The notes under the pieces: generated by a model | The model's input: the letters and a program-made list of their open reading frames with translations, nothing else | Databases searched by the model: none | What the model was told of the DNA's origin: nothing | Program-made: the position numbers and the translations under genes | Part shown: piece after piece, positions 45,260 through 54,195 of the stretch | Layout of the letters: each line of letters begins with the position of its first letter | Numbering within the stretch: the first letter of the stretch is position 1 | NCBI RefSeq assembly: GCF_012927305.1 | Contig: NZ_JABBGH010000002.1 | Location: 1,054,001-1,118,000, forward strand | Direction of reading: 5' to 3' | Length of the DNA stretch: 64,000 nucleotides | Origin: Hymenobacter polaris | GTDB taxonomy: Bacteria > Bacteroidota > Bacteroidia > Cytophagales > Hymenobacteraceae

Positions 45260-45889
45260 ATGTACCCCGGTAAGCGCCTGCTCGACCTGGCGGTGGCCCT
45301 GCCGCTGGCGGTGGCTACGCTGCCGCTGCTGGCCCTAGGGGCCGCCCTGGCCGCCTGGCAAAACGGCGGCTCCTGGCTGTTTCGGCAGCAGCGGCCGGGG
45401 CTAGGCGGACGCGCGTTCACCCTCTATAAGCTGCAAACCATGCGCCCCGCCCTGGACCCCGCCACCGGCCGCCCGCGCCCCGACGCCGAGCGCCTGCCGC
45501 CGCTGGGGCGCTGGCTGCGCAGCACCAGCCTCGACGAGTTGCCGCAGCTCTGGAACATTATTCGCGGCGAGATGAGCTTGGTGGGCCCTAGGCCCCTGCT
45601 GCCCGAATACCTGCCCCTGTACTCGGCCCGGCAGGCGCGGCGCCACCTGGTGCGCCCCGGCCTCACGGGCTGGGCCCAAGTAAACGGGCGCAACGCGATT
45701 TCGTGGGAAGAAAAATTTGAATTTGATAATCAATACGTTGACCAGCAAAGCCTGCAGCTCGATCTGCGCATTTTGTGGCGCACGGCCGGGCGGGTGCTGG
45801 GGCGCCAGGGCGTGGCGGCGGCCGGCGAGGCTACCATGCCGCCCTTCCGGGGCAGTGCGGGCCTAGGGCCGCCGGCCGAAAAAAGCTAG
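45260..45889 (+). CDS. Small membrane phosphoglycosyl transferase (PglC/WcaJ C-terminal type)
   Basis: The 209-residue protein is the minimal monotopic phosphoglycosyl transferase. It has an N-terminal membrane-inserting segment (DLAVALPLAVATLPLLALGA), the substrate region FRQQRPGLGGRAFTLYKLQT near residue 40, the SLDELPQLWNIIRGEMSLVG segment with the catalytic acidic pair near 90, then GPRPLLPEYLPLYS and RPGLTGWAQVNGRNAISWEE. It would transfer a sugar phosphate from a UDP-sugar to undecaprenyl phosphate, starting a glycan. The aminotransferase and acetyltransferase at 26956-29002 would supply a matching amino-sugar. The last 30 residues are Ala/Gly-rich and not conserved-looking. Confidence 0.92.
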   Translation: MYPGKRLLDLAVALPLAVATLPLLALGAALAAWQNGGSWLFRQQRPGLGGRAFTLYKLQTMRPALDPATGRPRPDAERLPPLGRWLRSTSLDELPQLWNIIRGEMSLVGPRPLLPEYLPLYSARQARRHLVRPGLTGWAQVNGRNAISWEEKFEFDNQYVDQQSLQLDLRILWRTAGRVLGRQGVAAAGEATMPPFRGSAGLGPPAEKS

Positions 45890-45931
45890 CAGTTTGCCGG
45901 GCCCGGCCGCGGCGCGCGGCGCCCGGCCCAA

Positions 45932-45939
45932 TACTTTTG
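45932..45939 (+). promoter_or_regulatory. Possible -7 element (TACTTTTG) of the DUF2807 gene
   Basis: TACTTTTG followed by CGGC lies 45 bases before the ATG at 45984. No clear -33 element. Confidence 0.45.
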
Positions 45940-45983
45940 CGGCAGCGCCGTTTGAAGCGCAGCTTGCTTTCGAAAACCTACTC

Positions 45984-46712
45984 ATGATAAAATACCTAGC
46001 CCTCGCCGCCCTGCTGAGCGCCGGCGCGCCGCTGGCCGCCCAGGCGCAGGCTGCCCCTGCCGGCGCCACCACCCAAGTGCGCCAGGTAGCTCATTTTCGG
46101 GGCGTGCGGGTGGGGGGCAGCATCAGCCTCACCCTCACGGCCGGCCCCGCGCAGCGCGTGGAAGTGAGCGCCGCCACGGCCGAGTTTGTAGCTAACATTC
46201 GCACCAAGCTCGAAGACGGCATCCTGATAATCTCCTACGATGACTTGCTGGAGCGCGACGACCGCAAGCTGATGAAGGCCGACCACAAGCTGCAAGCCAC
46301 CATCACGGCCGATTTTCTGACCTCCCTGGCCGCTACCAGCGGCGCCAAGGTGCAGGCCAGCGGCAACTTCGCCGCGCCCGACTGCGTGCTCGACGTGACG
46401 GCCGGCGCCACGCTCACCGCCACCGACCTGGCGCCCCAGGTGCTGGTGGTGCGCGAAAACGGTGCGGCTACCGTCACGCTCGCCGGCACCGCCCCGCGCC
46501 TCGACGTGCGCGTGAGCGGCAGCTCGACCTACGAGGGCCAGCAGCTGCTGAGCGAGCGCGCCCAGATAGAAGCCAACGACAAGAGTACCGCCCGCATCGC
46601 CGCCAGCAAGGAGCTGCTCGTGGAAGCCAATAGCGGCTCGACGGTGCGCTACTACGGCTCGCCCACCGTGTCGCGCGATTTGAACGGTGGCAGCCTCAGC
46701 AACGCGAAATAA
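45984..46712 (+). CDS. Exported GIN-domain protein (DUF2807)
   Basis: The 242-residue protein has a signal peptide (IKYLALAALLSAGAPLAAQA) and a head GIN / DUF2807 adhesin-like beta-helix: FRGVRVGGSISLTLTAGPAQ near residue 37, SLAATSGAKVQASGNFAAPD near 112, and repeating turns VTAGATLTATDL, VRENGAATVTLAGTAP and VSGSSTYEGQQL. Such proteins are very common in Bacteroidota and probably surface or periplasmic; the function is not settled. The frame is open further upstream, but the signal peptide fixes the start at 45984. Confidence 0.9.
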   Translation: MIKYLALAALLSAGAPLAAQAQAAPAGATTQVRQVAHFRGVRVGGSISLTLTAGPAQRVEVSAATAEFVANIRTKLEDGILIISYDDLLERDDRKLMKADHKLQATITADFLTSLAATSGAKVQASGNFAAPDCVLDVTAGATLTATDLAPQVLVVRENGAATVTLAGTAPRLDVRVSGSSTYEGQQLLSERAQIEANDKSTARIAASKELLVEANSGSTVRYYGSPTVSRDLNGGSLSNAK

Positions 46713-46734
46713 GCACTTTGGGCCTAGGCTGGTT

Positions 46735-47439
46735 TTAGCGGCCTAGGGCAAACACGGCCGGGCGCTTGTGCAAGGCCGGCAGCTCGGGCAGGCGCCGCCA
46801 CTCGGCCACGGGCAGCGTGCGCAAGTACTCGGTAGGCGCCGTGAGGTCGGCGGCGACGCACAGGCGGGTGGCGGGCTGCAAGTGCGTTAGCAAGTCGCTC
46901 AGCAGCTGGTCGTTGCGGTAGGGCGTTTCGATGAACAGCTGGCTTTGGTCGAGGCGGGCGGCGTCTTTTTCCAGCGCCTTGAGGGCTGCCAGTCGGCCGG
47001 CTTTCTCGATGGGCAGGTAGCCGTGGAAGGCGAAGCGCTGCCCGTTGAGCCCCGAGCCCATGAGGGCCAGCAAGATGGACGACGGCCCCACCAGCGGCCG
47101 CACCACCAGCCCCAGCCGGTGCGCCTCCTGGGCCAGCGCCGCGCCGGGGTCGGCAATGCCGGGGCAGCCGGCCTCGCTAAGCACGCCGGCCGCGAGGTTG
47201 CCGGCCAGCAGGGGGGCTAGGGCGGCCTTTACCTGCGCGGGCGTGCTGTCCTTGTCAATCAGCTCGAAGCGGATTTGCTCGATGACGCGGTGCGGCGCTA
47301 CCTCCTTCACGAAGCGGCGGGCCGTGCGCAGGTTTTCGACCAGGAAATAGGGCAGCTCGGCCACGGCCGCCACCACTTGCGGCGGCAGCACCTGGGGCGC
47401 GGTGCCGTCGGCGAGCGGCGTGGGCAGGAGGTAAAGCAT
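46735..47439 (-). CDS. RsmI-like SAM-dependent methyltransferase
   Basis: The 234-residue tetrapyrrole-methylase-fold protein starts LYLLPTPLADGTAPQVLPPQ and shows FLVENLRTARRFVKEV near residue 32, LSEAGCPGIADPGAALAQEA near 88, VRPLVGPSSILLALMGSGLN near 115 and QLFIETPYRNDQLLSDLL near 168. These match RsmI (16S rRNA C1402 2'-O-methyltransferase) and its Bacteroidota paralogue; the N-terminus lacks the usual GNLGD motif of true RsmI, so this is probably the divergent lineage and its target is uncertain. Confidence 0.85.
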   Translation of the reverse strand: MLYLLPTPLADGTAPQVLPPQVVAAVAELPYFLVENLRTARRFVKEVAPHRVIEQIRFELIDKDSTPAQVKAALAPLLAGNLAAGVLSEAGCPGIADPGAALAQEAHRLGLVVRPLVGPSSILLALMGSGLNGQRFAFHGYLPIEKAGRLAALKALEKDAARLDQSQLFIETPYRNDQLLSDLLTHLQPATRLCVAADLTAPTEYLRTLPVAEWRRLPELPALHKRPAVFALGR

Positions 47440-47505
47440 CTCTATTTAATTATGAATTAGCAATGAGCATGACGCATTATTTATTGTGCTGCTTGCTAAT
47501 TGTGC

Positions 47506-48324
47506 TCATTGTGGCTTACTCATAGTGGCGAAGTTGCGCACCAGCTCAAACACCTCCTGGGGCTTCTCGGCGTGCACCCAGTGGCCGGCGTCGGGCACGG
47601 TGGCTATCTGCGAGTTGGGGAAAAGCGCGGGGATGCCGGTCAGCTTGTCCTCGGCCGTAATGTAGTCGGAGGTGCCGCCGCGGATGAAGAGCGTGGGCTT
47701 GAGGAAGGGCTGGGCGCTGGTAATTTCTTCGCCAATGGCGGCTAGCTCGGCGGCCAGCACCGGCAGGTTGATGCGCCAGGCAAACGAATTATCCTCGCGT
47801 CGGTACAGGTTTTTGAGCAGAAATTGCCGCACGCCGGGCTGCCGGATGTGCTGGGCCAGGGCGGCATCGGCTTGCGCGCGGCTTTGCAGGGCGGTAAAAT
47901 CCACGGCTTGCAGGCCGGCCACGATGTCGTCCTGGTGCTCCATGTTGGAGAAGCGCGGGGCGATGTCCACCACCAGCAATTGGGCCAGGCGCGCGGGCTG
48001 GGTGAGGGCCAGGGTCATGGCCACCTTGCCGCCCATGCTGTGGCCCAGCAGCGTGAGGCGGGCGGGGTCGAGGGCCAAATGGTCGAGTAGGGCGGCCACG
48101 TCCTGGGCCATGAGGGCGTAGCTGTGGGCGGGCGAATGGAACGAGCGGCCGTGGTTGCGCAAATCCACGCTCACCACGCGCAGGCCGGCCTCCTCCACCC
48201 AGCGGCGGGCTAGGGTCTGCCAGTTGTCGAGGGTGCCAAAGAGGCCGTGCAGCAGCACAAGCGGCGTGGCGGCCGGGTCGCCTTGGTCGAGGTAGTGGAG
48301 GAGGGGAGCAGAGGATTCAGCCAT
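47506..48324 (-). CDS. Alpha/beta hydrolase (YbfF-like esterase)
   Basis: The 272-residue protein has the oxyanion region PLVLLHGLFGTLDNWQTLAR near residue 20, the nucleophile elbow TLLGHSMGGKVAMTLALT near 92, the acid-containing GGTSDYITAEDKL near 218 and the catalytic histidine in DAGHWVHAEKPQEV near 247. The pattern is that of YbfF-type acyl-CoA esterases. It has no signal peptide. A GACCTTTG close upstream on the minus strand (48328-48335) may be a degenerate -7 element, giving a very short leader. Confidence 0.9.
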   Translation of the reverse strand: MAESSAPLLHYLDQGDPAATPLVLLHGLFGTLDNWQTLARRWVEEAGLRVVSVDLRNHGRSFHSPAHSYALMAQDVAALLDHLALDPARLTLLGHSMGGKVAMTLALTQPARLAQLLVVDIAPRFSNMEHQDDIVAGLQAVDFTALQSRAQADAALAQHIRQPGVRQFLLKNLYRREDNSFAWRINLPVLAAELAAIGEEITSAQPFLKPTLFIRGGTSDYITAEDKLTGIPALFPNSQIATVPDAGHWVHAEKPQEVFELVRNFATMSKPQ

Positions 48325-48383
48325 GCGGCAAAGGTCGGAGGTAGCAGGAAATCGGTAGCAACTAGGGAAGAAGTAAAAAGGTG

Positions 48384-48476
48384 GTCATGCTTATCTGGCG
48401 TTCGCTTGCCGAAGCATCTCTCCCAAAGGACACCATAGGGGCGCGATAGAGATGCTTCGCTCGCGCTCAGCATGAC
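48384..48476. repeat. Diverged palindrome, GTCATGCTGAGC family
   Basis: GTCATGC, GAAGCATCTCT and the matching AGAGATGCTTCG, GCATGAC are present, but the arms carry insertions (TTATCTGGCGTTCG against CTCGCGCTCA). It is the least perfect of the copies and lies upstream of the hydrolase gene. Confidence 0.82.
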
Positions 48477-48501
48477 TGCCTTTTTGGCCAGGCGTTCAGC
48501 C

Positions 48502-49098
48502 TTATACCCAGGCCCAGGCGCGGTTTTTCTCGTCTACCCGCACCCCAAACTCGCGCAGGTAGTTCACCAGCGGCCGCATGTTGGGCAGCATGAGCGAGGT
48601 AAGGATGAGGTCGCCCTGGGGTAGGGGCAGGCGCAGGTACTCGTAGCGGCGCCAGAACACGCCCGGCCAGCGGCAGCGGTGCCACTCTACGGGGCCGGGG
48701 CCGGGCCAGCCCTGGCGGCCGGCGTCGTAGGCCAAGGTGCCGTGCAGCGCCACTTGCAGCTGGCCCTGGGTGGGCACGAAGAGCAGCTCGGTGGCCGCGT
48801 TGCGGGTGTAGTAGCGCAGGTGCAGCAGCAGGGCCGGGGCCGCCAGGGCCACCACTGCCCCCAGCAAGCCCCAGGCCAGCCAGCGCTCGGTGGCGCTGCC
48901 ACCCAGCAGGTTGGGGCCGGCGGCGGCCAGCCCCGCCGCGATGGCCAGCACCGGCCAAGCTAGCAGCGAAATCTGCTGCGTGATGGTGGGGCGGTAGAGC
49001 GTGGTTTTGCGCGAAAAGAGGCCTAGGGCCCAGCGCAGCCCCGCTAGCGCCAGTATCAGCGCTACGGCTACTTCCAGCAGCGAACGAAGGACTCTCAT
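48502..49098 (-). CDS. Membrane-anchored hypothetical protein, 198 aa
   Basis: Three hydrophobic segments lie in the first 95 residues (LLEVAVALILALAGLRWALG, ISLLAWPVLAIAAGLAAAGP and WLLGAVVALAAPALLLH-like). A soluble C-terminal domain of about 100 residues follows (ATELLFVPTQGQLQVALHGT, then RRYEYLRLPLPQGDLILTSL). No family recognised. Its ATG overlaps the stop of the GT4 gene by four bases (ATGA), so the two are translationally coupled, which suggests a role in the same glycan pathway. Confidence 0.78.
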   Translation of the reverse strand: MRVLRSLLEVAVALILALAGLRWALGLFSRKTTLYRPTITQQISLLAWPVLAIAAGLAAAGPNLLGGSATERWLAWGLLGAVVALAAPALLLHLRYYTRNAATELLFVPTQGQLQVALHGTLAYDAGRQGWPGPGPVEWHRCRWPGVFWRRYEYLRLPLPQGDLILTSLMLPNMRPLVNYLREFGVRVDEKNRAWAWV

Positions 49099-50288
49099 GA
49101 GGTTAACATACGGAGGTAAACTGCCTGGAAGGCCGCGCCCACCGCCGGGTAGCTGAACTTGGCCACCGCGCGGCTGCGCATGGCGGCCGCGCTGAAGCGG
49201 GCCGGTGCCGCCAGCGCCTGCGTAAGGGCCGCGGCCAAAGCGGCTTCGTCGCGCGCGGGCACCAGCAGCCCTAGGGTGCCGTCGTCGGGCAGCAGCTCGG
49301 GCACGCCGCTCACGCGGGTAGCCACGGCGGGCAGGCCGCTGGCCTGCGCCTCAATAAGCACGCAGGGCAGGTTTTCGTAGTTGCTGAACAGCACGAACAC
49401 CGCCGCCCGGCGCATTTCGTCGGCTACTTGCGCGGGCGTCAGCTTGCCTAGAAACTCTACAGTGCCGTCGGCCAGCAAGCCCAGCTCGGCGGCCAGCTGG
49501 TGCATGGCGGCTTCGGCCGGGCCGTAGCCGGCTATGCGCAGGTGCAGGCCCGGCAGGGTAGGGCGGACGGCGCGCAAGTGGGCCACCGTGCGCAGTAGGC
49601 CGCTCAGGTTTTTGGCTGGCTCATTAAATGCCGCTACATTCAGCAGGCCGGTGCGGGCCCTAGGGTCGGCGGGCAGGTAAAAGAGGTCGGTATCGACTAC
49701 GTTGGGGATGACGACGGTGTGGGCATTGACGCCCCCTAGGGCCGCCAGCGCCCGGCGTAGGTCGTGGCTCACGGGCGTGTAGGCGGCGGCGCCGCGCACC
49801 AGCCAGCCGGCCAGCCAGCGCCGCACTAGGCCCAGGCGCCAGGCATTGGCAGGCTGAAAGATGGTCCAGTTTTCGGTAATCAGATAGGGCCAGCCGTGGC
49901 GCCCGCGCAGCCAGCGCGCCAGCAGCGCCGTCCGAAACAGGATGTGCGCGTGCACCACGTCGGGCGCGGCCCCGCCCCAATGGCGCCGTACGGCCCGCCG
50001 CCCGCGCCCCATGGCCAGCAGCCACAGCCCCAGCTTCAGCAGCTTATCCAGCGGCGCCCAGCCACTCGGGCGGGCGCGGTAGTAGTAGCGCCAGGTGGGC
50101 ACCGGGCCGCCCAGGTCGTGGTCCTCGGCCAGCCAGCCCGCCACCGGCCCGCGCGCCACGGCTGCGAACACCACCGCCGACTCGATGCCCGGCTGCCGGG
50201 CGATGGCCGCCACGTGCCGCGCCACGAAGTCGCCGTCCTGGTCGTCGTAGCGGTGCGGGTACCACTTGGGCAGGTGCAGAATTCTCAA
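49095..50288 (-). CDS. Family 4 glycosyltransferase
   Basis: I start at the TTG at 50288, giving 397 residues beginning RILHLPKWYPHRYDDQDGDF, the usual GT4 N-terminus; an earlier TTG at 50321 lies inside a -7 promoter element. The GT-B fold is indicated by DVVHAHILFRTALLARWL near residue 105, YTPVSHDLRRALAAL near 180, VIPNVVDTDLFYLPADPRAR near 200, LRIAGYGPAEA near 255, VEFLGKLTPAQVADEMRRAA near 280 and the E-x7-E region CVLIEAQASGLPAVATRVSG near 315. It should transfer a sugar from a nucleotide donor to a glycan or lipid. It is coupled to the membrane protein gene downstream. Confidence 0.92.
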   Translation of the reverse strand: MRILHLPKWYPHRYDDQDGDFVARHVAAIARQPGIESAVVFAAVARGPVAGWLAEDHDLGGPVPTWRYYYRARPSGWAPLDKLLKLGLWLLAMGRGRRAVRRHWGGAAPDVVHAHILFRTALLARWLRGRHGWPYLITENWTIFQPANAWRLGLVRRWLAGWLVRGAAAYTPVSHDLRRALAALGGVNAHTVVIPNVVDTDLFYLPADPRARTGLLNVAAFNEPAKNLSGLLRTVAHLRAVRPTLPGLHLRIAGYGPAEAAMHQLAAELGLLADGTVEFLGKLTPAQVADEMRRAAVFVLFSNYENLPCVLIEAQASGLPAVATRVSGVPELLPDDGTLGLLVPARDEAALAAALTQALAAPARFSAAAMRSRAVAKFSYPAVGAAFQAVYLRMLTS

Positions 50289-50318
50289 GGCAAAAAGCGA
50301 AGCGCGGTAACTACCCGG

Positions 50319-50353
50319 CAAAAGTAAAGCCTGCTCCGGCGGGAGCAGGCTTT
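50319..50353 (-). terminator. Terminator of the TonB-dependent receptor gene overlapping the GT4 promoter
   Basis: AAAGCCTGCTCC (50326-50337) pairs with GGAGCAGGCTTT (50342-50353); on the minus strand the stem is followed by ACTTTTG. The same bases form TACTTTTG, a -7 element (50319-50326) for the GT4 gene, so one gene's terminator and the next gene's promoter share DNA. Confidence 0.7.
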
Positions 50354-50395
50354 ACCAGCGGTGCGGGCCCTAGGGCCCCAGCCCGGCCGAAAGGC

Positions 50396-53300
50396 CTAGA
50401 ACAGGTAGCGCACGCCCAACTGCCCCTGCCAGCGCGAGGCCAGCTGGTCGATGGAGTAGGTGGCGGGCTGGCTGAAGGTGAAGGCCGGCGTGTTGTAGGT
50501 GCTGGCGCCGTAGGTGGTGCTGAATGCGCCGGCCGAGTTCACGAAGCCCACCTGCGAGAGGCCGGTGCCCAAGGTCGAGTTGAACGTGTTGGGCACGTAG
50601 TACTGGCGGCCCCAGCTGTTGTTGAGGAAGTTGCCCACGTTCTGGATGTCGAACGACACCTGGATGGCGTGGCCCTGGGGCACCTGGCCGGCCTCGTTGG
50701 GCTGCAGCTTGCCGATTTTGGCTTCTACCATCAGGCGCACGTCGGTTTGGTTGTTCCAGGGCGTGCGGGCGGCGTTGCGCTCGGCATACTGGCCGCGGCG
50801 GGTGCTCAGGTAGGGGTCGTTGCTGATAAAGCTGTTCAGCGCGGCGTACTGGGCGCCGTTGTTTTCCAGGGTGTAGGCGGCCGTGCTGCTGGTGCGGCTC
50901 ACCAGGGCAATGTCGGTGGGCGAGTTAGGGATGTAGGCCAGCTGCACGTTCTGCTGGCCGTTGCCCAGGAAGTTGTTGTTATACACCCAGGTATAGGGCG
51001 AGCCGGCGGCGTAGGTAGCTACGGCCGTGAAGTAGCCCGTGAAACGGCCGTTGTTGGTGCTCTTGTGCAGGTTCACGGTAGCCACGAAGCGGTGGCGCAA
51101 ATCGAAGTTCGAGTAGGCCAGGGCCGGGTTATTCACGTTCAGGGCCGGGTTCAGCTCCCAGTTCGATTGGGGCGAGTTGCGGATGCCGTTGCTGATGTCC
51201 TTGCTCACGCCGTAGGTGTAGGCGGCCGTCACGTCCAGCAGGTTATTAAGCGTCTGGCCTACCGAGCCGGTGAACTGGTAGCGGTAGCCCTGCTGGGTGT
51301 TGGTGAGAAAGAAAGCGTTCGAGAAGCCATTATTTACCCGAGTAGACGCGCTGGTGGCGCCGGGGAAAGTGTAGCCCGCGTAGCGGGGGCTCTGGGTAGG
51401 GCCGTTGGCGAAGTAGGTCACGTTGTCCACCAGGTTGATGTTCTCGAAGCGCACGTCCTGCAAAGTCTTGGTGTACAGGCCTTCGAGCGAGAAGCGCGTG
51501 CCGCTGGCAAACTTGAAGTCGAAGGCCAGCGACGAGCGCCACACCTTGGGCATCTTGAAGTTGTTGTCCACCAGGTTTACTTCCGTCGTGTTCTGGGCCG
51601 AGGCCGGCAGCTGGCTGTAAATCTGGTTGGGGTTCTGGCTCAGCTTATACACCGTGCCCGCGCCCGTGCCGGCCGGCTGGCCCGCCGCGCCAACGGTGCC
51701 GTTCTGAATGTTGTTCAAGTCCACCGAGTTGAAGTTCACGCCGTTGTTGTAGTAGGCGTAGCCGAACCAGGCAAACGGCACGCGGCCAGTGAAGAAGCCT
51801 GAGCCGCCGCGCACCACGAACGAGCCGTCGCCGTTCACGTCGTAGTTGAACCCTAGGCGGGGCGACACCTGCAACTGGCCCAGGTACTGGTTGTTGAGGT
51901 CTTGCCAGGGCGTGTGTGAGTAGGTTTGGTTGAGGGTGCGGGCGTCGTTCTGCGGGTCGTTCACCAGGCCCGTGTTTAGGCTGGGCTTGGTGGGCAGCGT
52001 GGCAATATCGAAGCGCAGGCCGGGCGTGATTTTCAGGCGGTCGGTCACCGTCCACTCGTCCTGCACGTAGGCGCTCAGGAAGCTGATGTTGAACGCGGCC
52101 GAGGGATTGTTGAAGTTGTACTCGTACGAGTTATCCGTCTTGTTGTAGGTACCGCGGATGCGGCTCGGCATGTCGTTCAAAAACTGGTTGACGTTGTTGT
52201 ACTCGATGCGCCCGTTCCAGGAGTTGATGAAGCCGTAGTCGATGTGGTAAAACTCATTGTGCGTGCCCACCGTCAAGGCGTGCGCGCCGGTGTAGAAGGT
52301 GAAGTTATCGGTTACCTCAAACGTCTTCTGGCGCTGGTTGAAGATGCTCGCCTCGCGGTCCGAGCCCAGCAGAATCTGGTTCGAGCCGGCGTAGTAGGTG
52401 TTGGTGCCCATGGTGCCCACCGTGGTGCCCACGTTGTTAATCTGCACCGCCGGAAACAGGCTGCTCTGCCCGTACAGCAAGTCGCGGTAGTCGTGGATGT
52501 TGGTGTAGCCCAGAATCAGGTTGTTGGCCAGCGAGTTAGTGAAGTTCGACTTCACTTCCAGCACCGTCGAGTTCTGGATGTTGTGCTGGTTGTAGTCCTG
52601 CGAGCCGAACTTAAACAAGCTGCCCGAGCGCTCCAGGTTCGAAGCCACCGACGTGATGAAGTTGTGACGCAGCGTGATGCTGGTCTTGTCGTTCAGGTTG
52701 AAGTCGAGGCGCCCAAACAGCTTGTCGCTGTTGGCGTAGATGTTGTAGTCGCCGTAAGCCCCGACGTTGTAGCCGTAGGTGTTTTGCAGCTTGGCCGAAA
52801 TCACCTGGGCCAAATCCAGCGTCACGGGCGAGCCGGGCTGGCCCGCGCCGAAGAACTGCGGCTCGGTGCGGCGCGAGGTTTCGCCGTTCACGAAGAAGAA
52901 CAGCTTGTTTTTGAGTATTGGCCCCCCTAGGCGGAAGCCCTGCTGGTTGTCGCGGTACGAGGCCCCAATCTTGCTCAGGTTGCCATCCACGCTCTTGCCC
53001 GTAATGGCCTGGTTGCGGCCGTAGGCGTACACCGAGCCGTGGAAGTCGTTGGTGCCCGAGCGGGTCACGGCGTTCACCGAGCCGCCCGTAAAGTTGCCCA
53101 GCTTCACGTCGAACGGCGCCACCTGGGCCTGAATTTCTTGAATGGCATCGAGCGAGATAGGGTTGGCGCGGGCCGAGCCGCCGGGCAGGCCGCTAGTGCC
53201 GCTCTGGCCCCCTAGGGAAGGCGAGAAGCCGATGGCGTCGTTGTTCACGGCCCCATCAAGCGTCACGTTGTTGTAGCGAAACGACGAGCCCGCAAACGAG

Positions 53301-53809
53301 CCATTGCTGTTGCGCGGGTCGAGGCGCGTAAAGTCCTGGATGCTGCGCGAGATGGTGGGCAGCTGCTGCAGGGCGGCGCGGCCCACGTTGGTGCCGGCGC
53401 CGGTTTTGGTGGCCTGGGTGCTGCCCACTACCACTACCTCGTTCAGGGCCTGGGCCTCGGCGGCCAGCGTCACGTTCAGCTTGGCCGTGTTGCCCAGCGT
53501 CAGGGTGATGTTGCCAATAGTCTGCGGCTTGTAGCCCACGTAGCTTATCAGTACCTCATAAGGCCCGCCGGGGCCGAGGTTCGGGATGGTAAAGCGCCCG
53601 TCGGGCTCGGTGGTGGTGCCGCGCTTCACGCCGGTGGGCACGTTGGTAGCCACCACCGTCACGCCAATCAGCTCCTCACCTTTATCCGACACCACCTTGC
53701 CGCTGATGGCCGAAGTGGTGACCTGCGCCGAAGCCAAACGGCTCAGCAGCAGTAACATAAAAAGAACTGCCAAGCGCAAGGCAGTTCGGGGTTGCGTAAG
53801 CGTGTGCAT
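50396..53809 (-). CDS. Oar-like TonB-dependent outer-membrane receptor
   Basis: The 1137-residue protein has a signal peptide (residues 1-28, ending in SRLASAQ), a carboxypeptidase-regulatory-like beta domain (residues 30-115; ISGKVVSDKGEELIGVTVVA, VLISYVGYKPQTIGNITLTL), a plug (about 130-260; LPTISRSIQDFTRLDPRNSN, SFRYNNVTLDGAVNNDAIGF) and a large beta-barrel ending in the aromatic RYLF. It resembles Myxococcus Oar and Bacteroidota homologues. No SusD partner is adjacent, so it is not a classical Sus pair. Such receptors import large substrates or help export surface proteins. It has its own terminator and probably its own promoter. Confidence 0.93.
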   Translation of the reverse strand: MHTLTQPRTALRLAVLFMLLLLSRLASAQVTTSAISGKVVSDKGEELIGVTVVATNVPTGVKRGTTTEPDGRFTIPNLGPGGPYEVLISYVGYKPQTIGNITLTLGNTAKLNVTLAAEAQALNEVVVVGSTQATKTGAGTNVGRAALQQLPTISRSIQDFTRLDPRNSNGSFAGSSFRYNNVTLDGAVNNDAIGFSPSLGGQSGTSGLPGGSARANPISLDAIQEIQAQVAPFDVKLGNFTGGSVNAVTRSGTNDFHGSVYAYGRNQAITGKSVDGNLSKIGASYRDNQQGFRLGGPILKNKLFFFVNGETSRRTEPQFFGAGQPGSPVTLDLAQVISAKLQNTYGYNVGAYGDYNIYANSDKLFGRLDFNLNDKTSITLRHNFITSVASNLERSGSLFKFGSQDYNQHNIQNSTVLEVKSNFTNSLANNLILGYTNIHDYRDLLYGQSSLFPAVQINNVGTTVGTMGTNTYYAGSNQILLGSDREASIFNQRQKTFEVTDNFTFYTGAHALTVGTHNEFYHIDYGFINSWNGRIEYNNVNQFLNDMPSRIRGTYNKTDNSYEYNFNNPSAAFNISFLSAYVQDEWTVTDRLKITPGLRFDIATLPTKPSLNTGLVNDPQNDARTLNQTYSHTPWQDLNNQYLGQLQVSPRLGFNYDVNGDGSFVVRGGSGFFTGRVPFAWFGYAYYNNGVNFNSVDLNNIQNGTVGAAGQPAGTGAGTVYKLSQNPNQIYSQLPASAQNTTEVNLVDNNFKMPKVWRSSLAFDFKFASGTRFSLEGLYTKTLQDVRFENINLVDNVTYFANGPTQSPRYAGYTFPGATSASTRVNNGFSNAFFLTNTQQGYRYQFTGSVGQTLNNLLDVTAAYTYGVSKDISNGIRNSPQSNWELNPALNVNNPALAYSNFDLRHRFVATVNLHKSTNNGRFTGYFTAVATYAAGSPYTWVYNNNFLGNGQQNVQLAYIPNSPTDIALVSRTSSTAAYTLENNGAQYAALNSFISNDPYLSTRRGQYAERNAARTPWNNQTDVRLMVEAKIGKLQPNEAGQVPQGHAIQVSFDIQNVGNFLNNSWGRQYYVPNTFNSTLGTGLSQVGFVNSAGAFSTTYGASTYNTPAFTFSQPATYSIDQLASRWQGQLGVRYLF

Positions 53810-54195
53810 GTAGAAAGGGGTTTGGTCCTATTCGACCACAAAGGTCCCCTTCATCCGAGCCCCACCGGCTGGCTTCAGGTTTATCAAATTGTTGGTAATA
53901 AGGAAGCTAGGTAACATTGCAGTAATCTGCCAGCCTAAGCGTCTAGCCCTCAGTAGCCCGCCCAGGCCCTAGGGGGCAGTAGGGGCGGGGCGGGGACTCG
54001 CCCCGCCCCCATGCCGACCGCGCAACCGCCATAAGGCTAGCTTTGCGGTTATTGGCCTGCCGGGGCTCCTAGGGCTCGTTCAGTAAGCTGGGCAGTTTAC
54101 CGGGTAAATCCCCCCGTTAAGCCAAAACTACCCCGTTCCGCCCGCCAGTAAGCTCAACTTTACACCACGATTCGCCGCTTAGCCGGCCCCTCCCC
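53810..54195. other. Intergenic region between divergent receptor and yicC genes
   Basis: It holds the leader of the receptor gene (a degenerate -7 GACCTTTG on the minus strand at 53839-53846), an 11-bp perfect GC hairpin at 53982-54009 (GGGGCGGGGCG / CGCCCCGCCCC), a plus-strand TAGCTTTG at 54038-54045 that could be a yicC -7 element with a long leader, and two CCTAGGG palindromes. No ORF worth calling. Confidence 0.6.

Noticed and set aside
47440..47505. AATTAGCAATGAGCA and TGCTAATTGTGCTCATT as a hairpin between the RsmI-like and hydrolase genes
   Set aside because: The matching blocks are in swapped order, so no proper stem forms; possibly another repeat family but only one copy is seen.
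50669..51802. 377-residue plus-strand ORF
   Set aside because: Antisense to the TonB-dependent receptor; Val/Gly/Arg-rich shadow.
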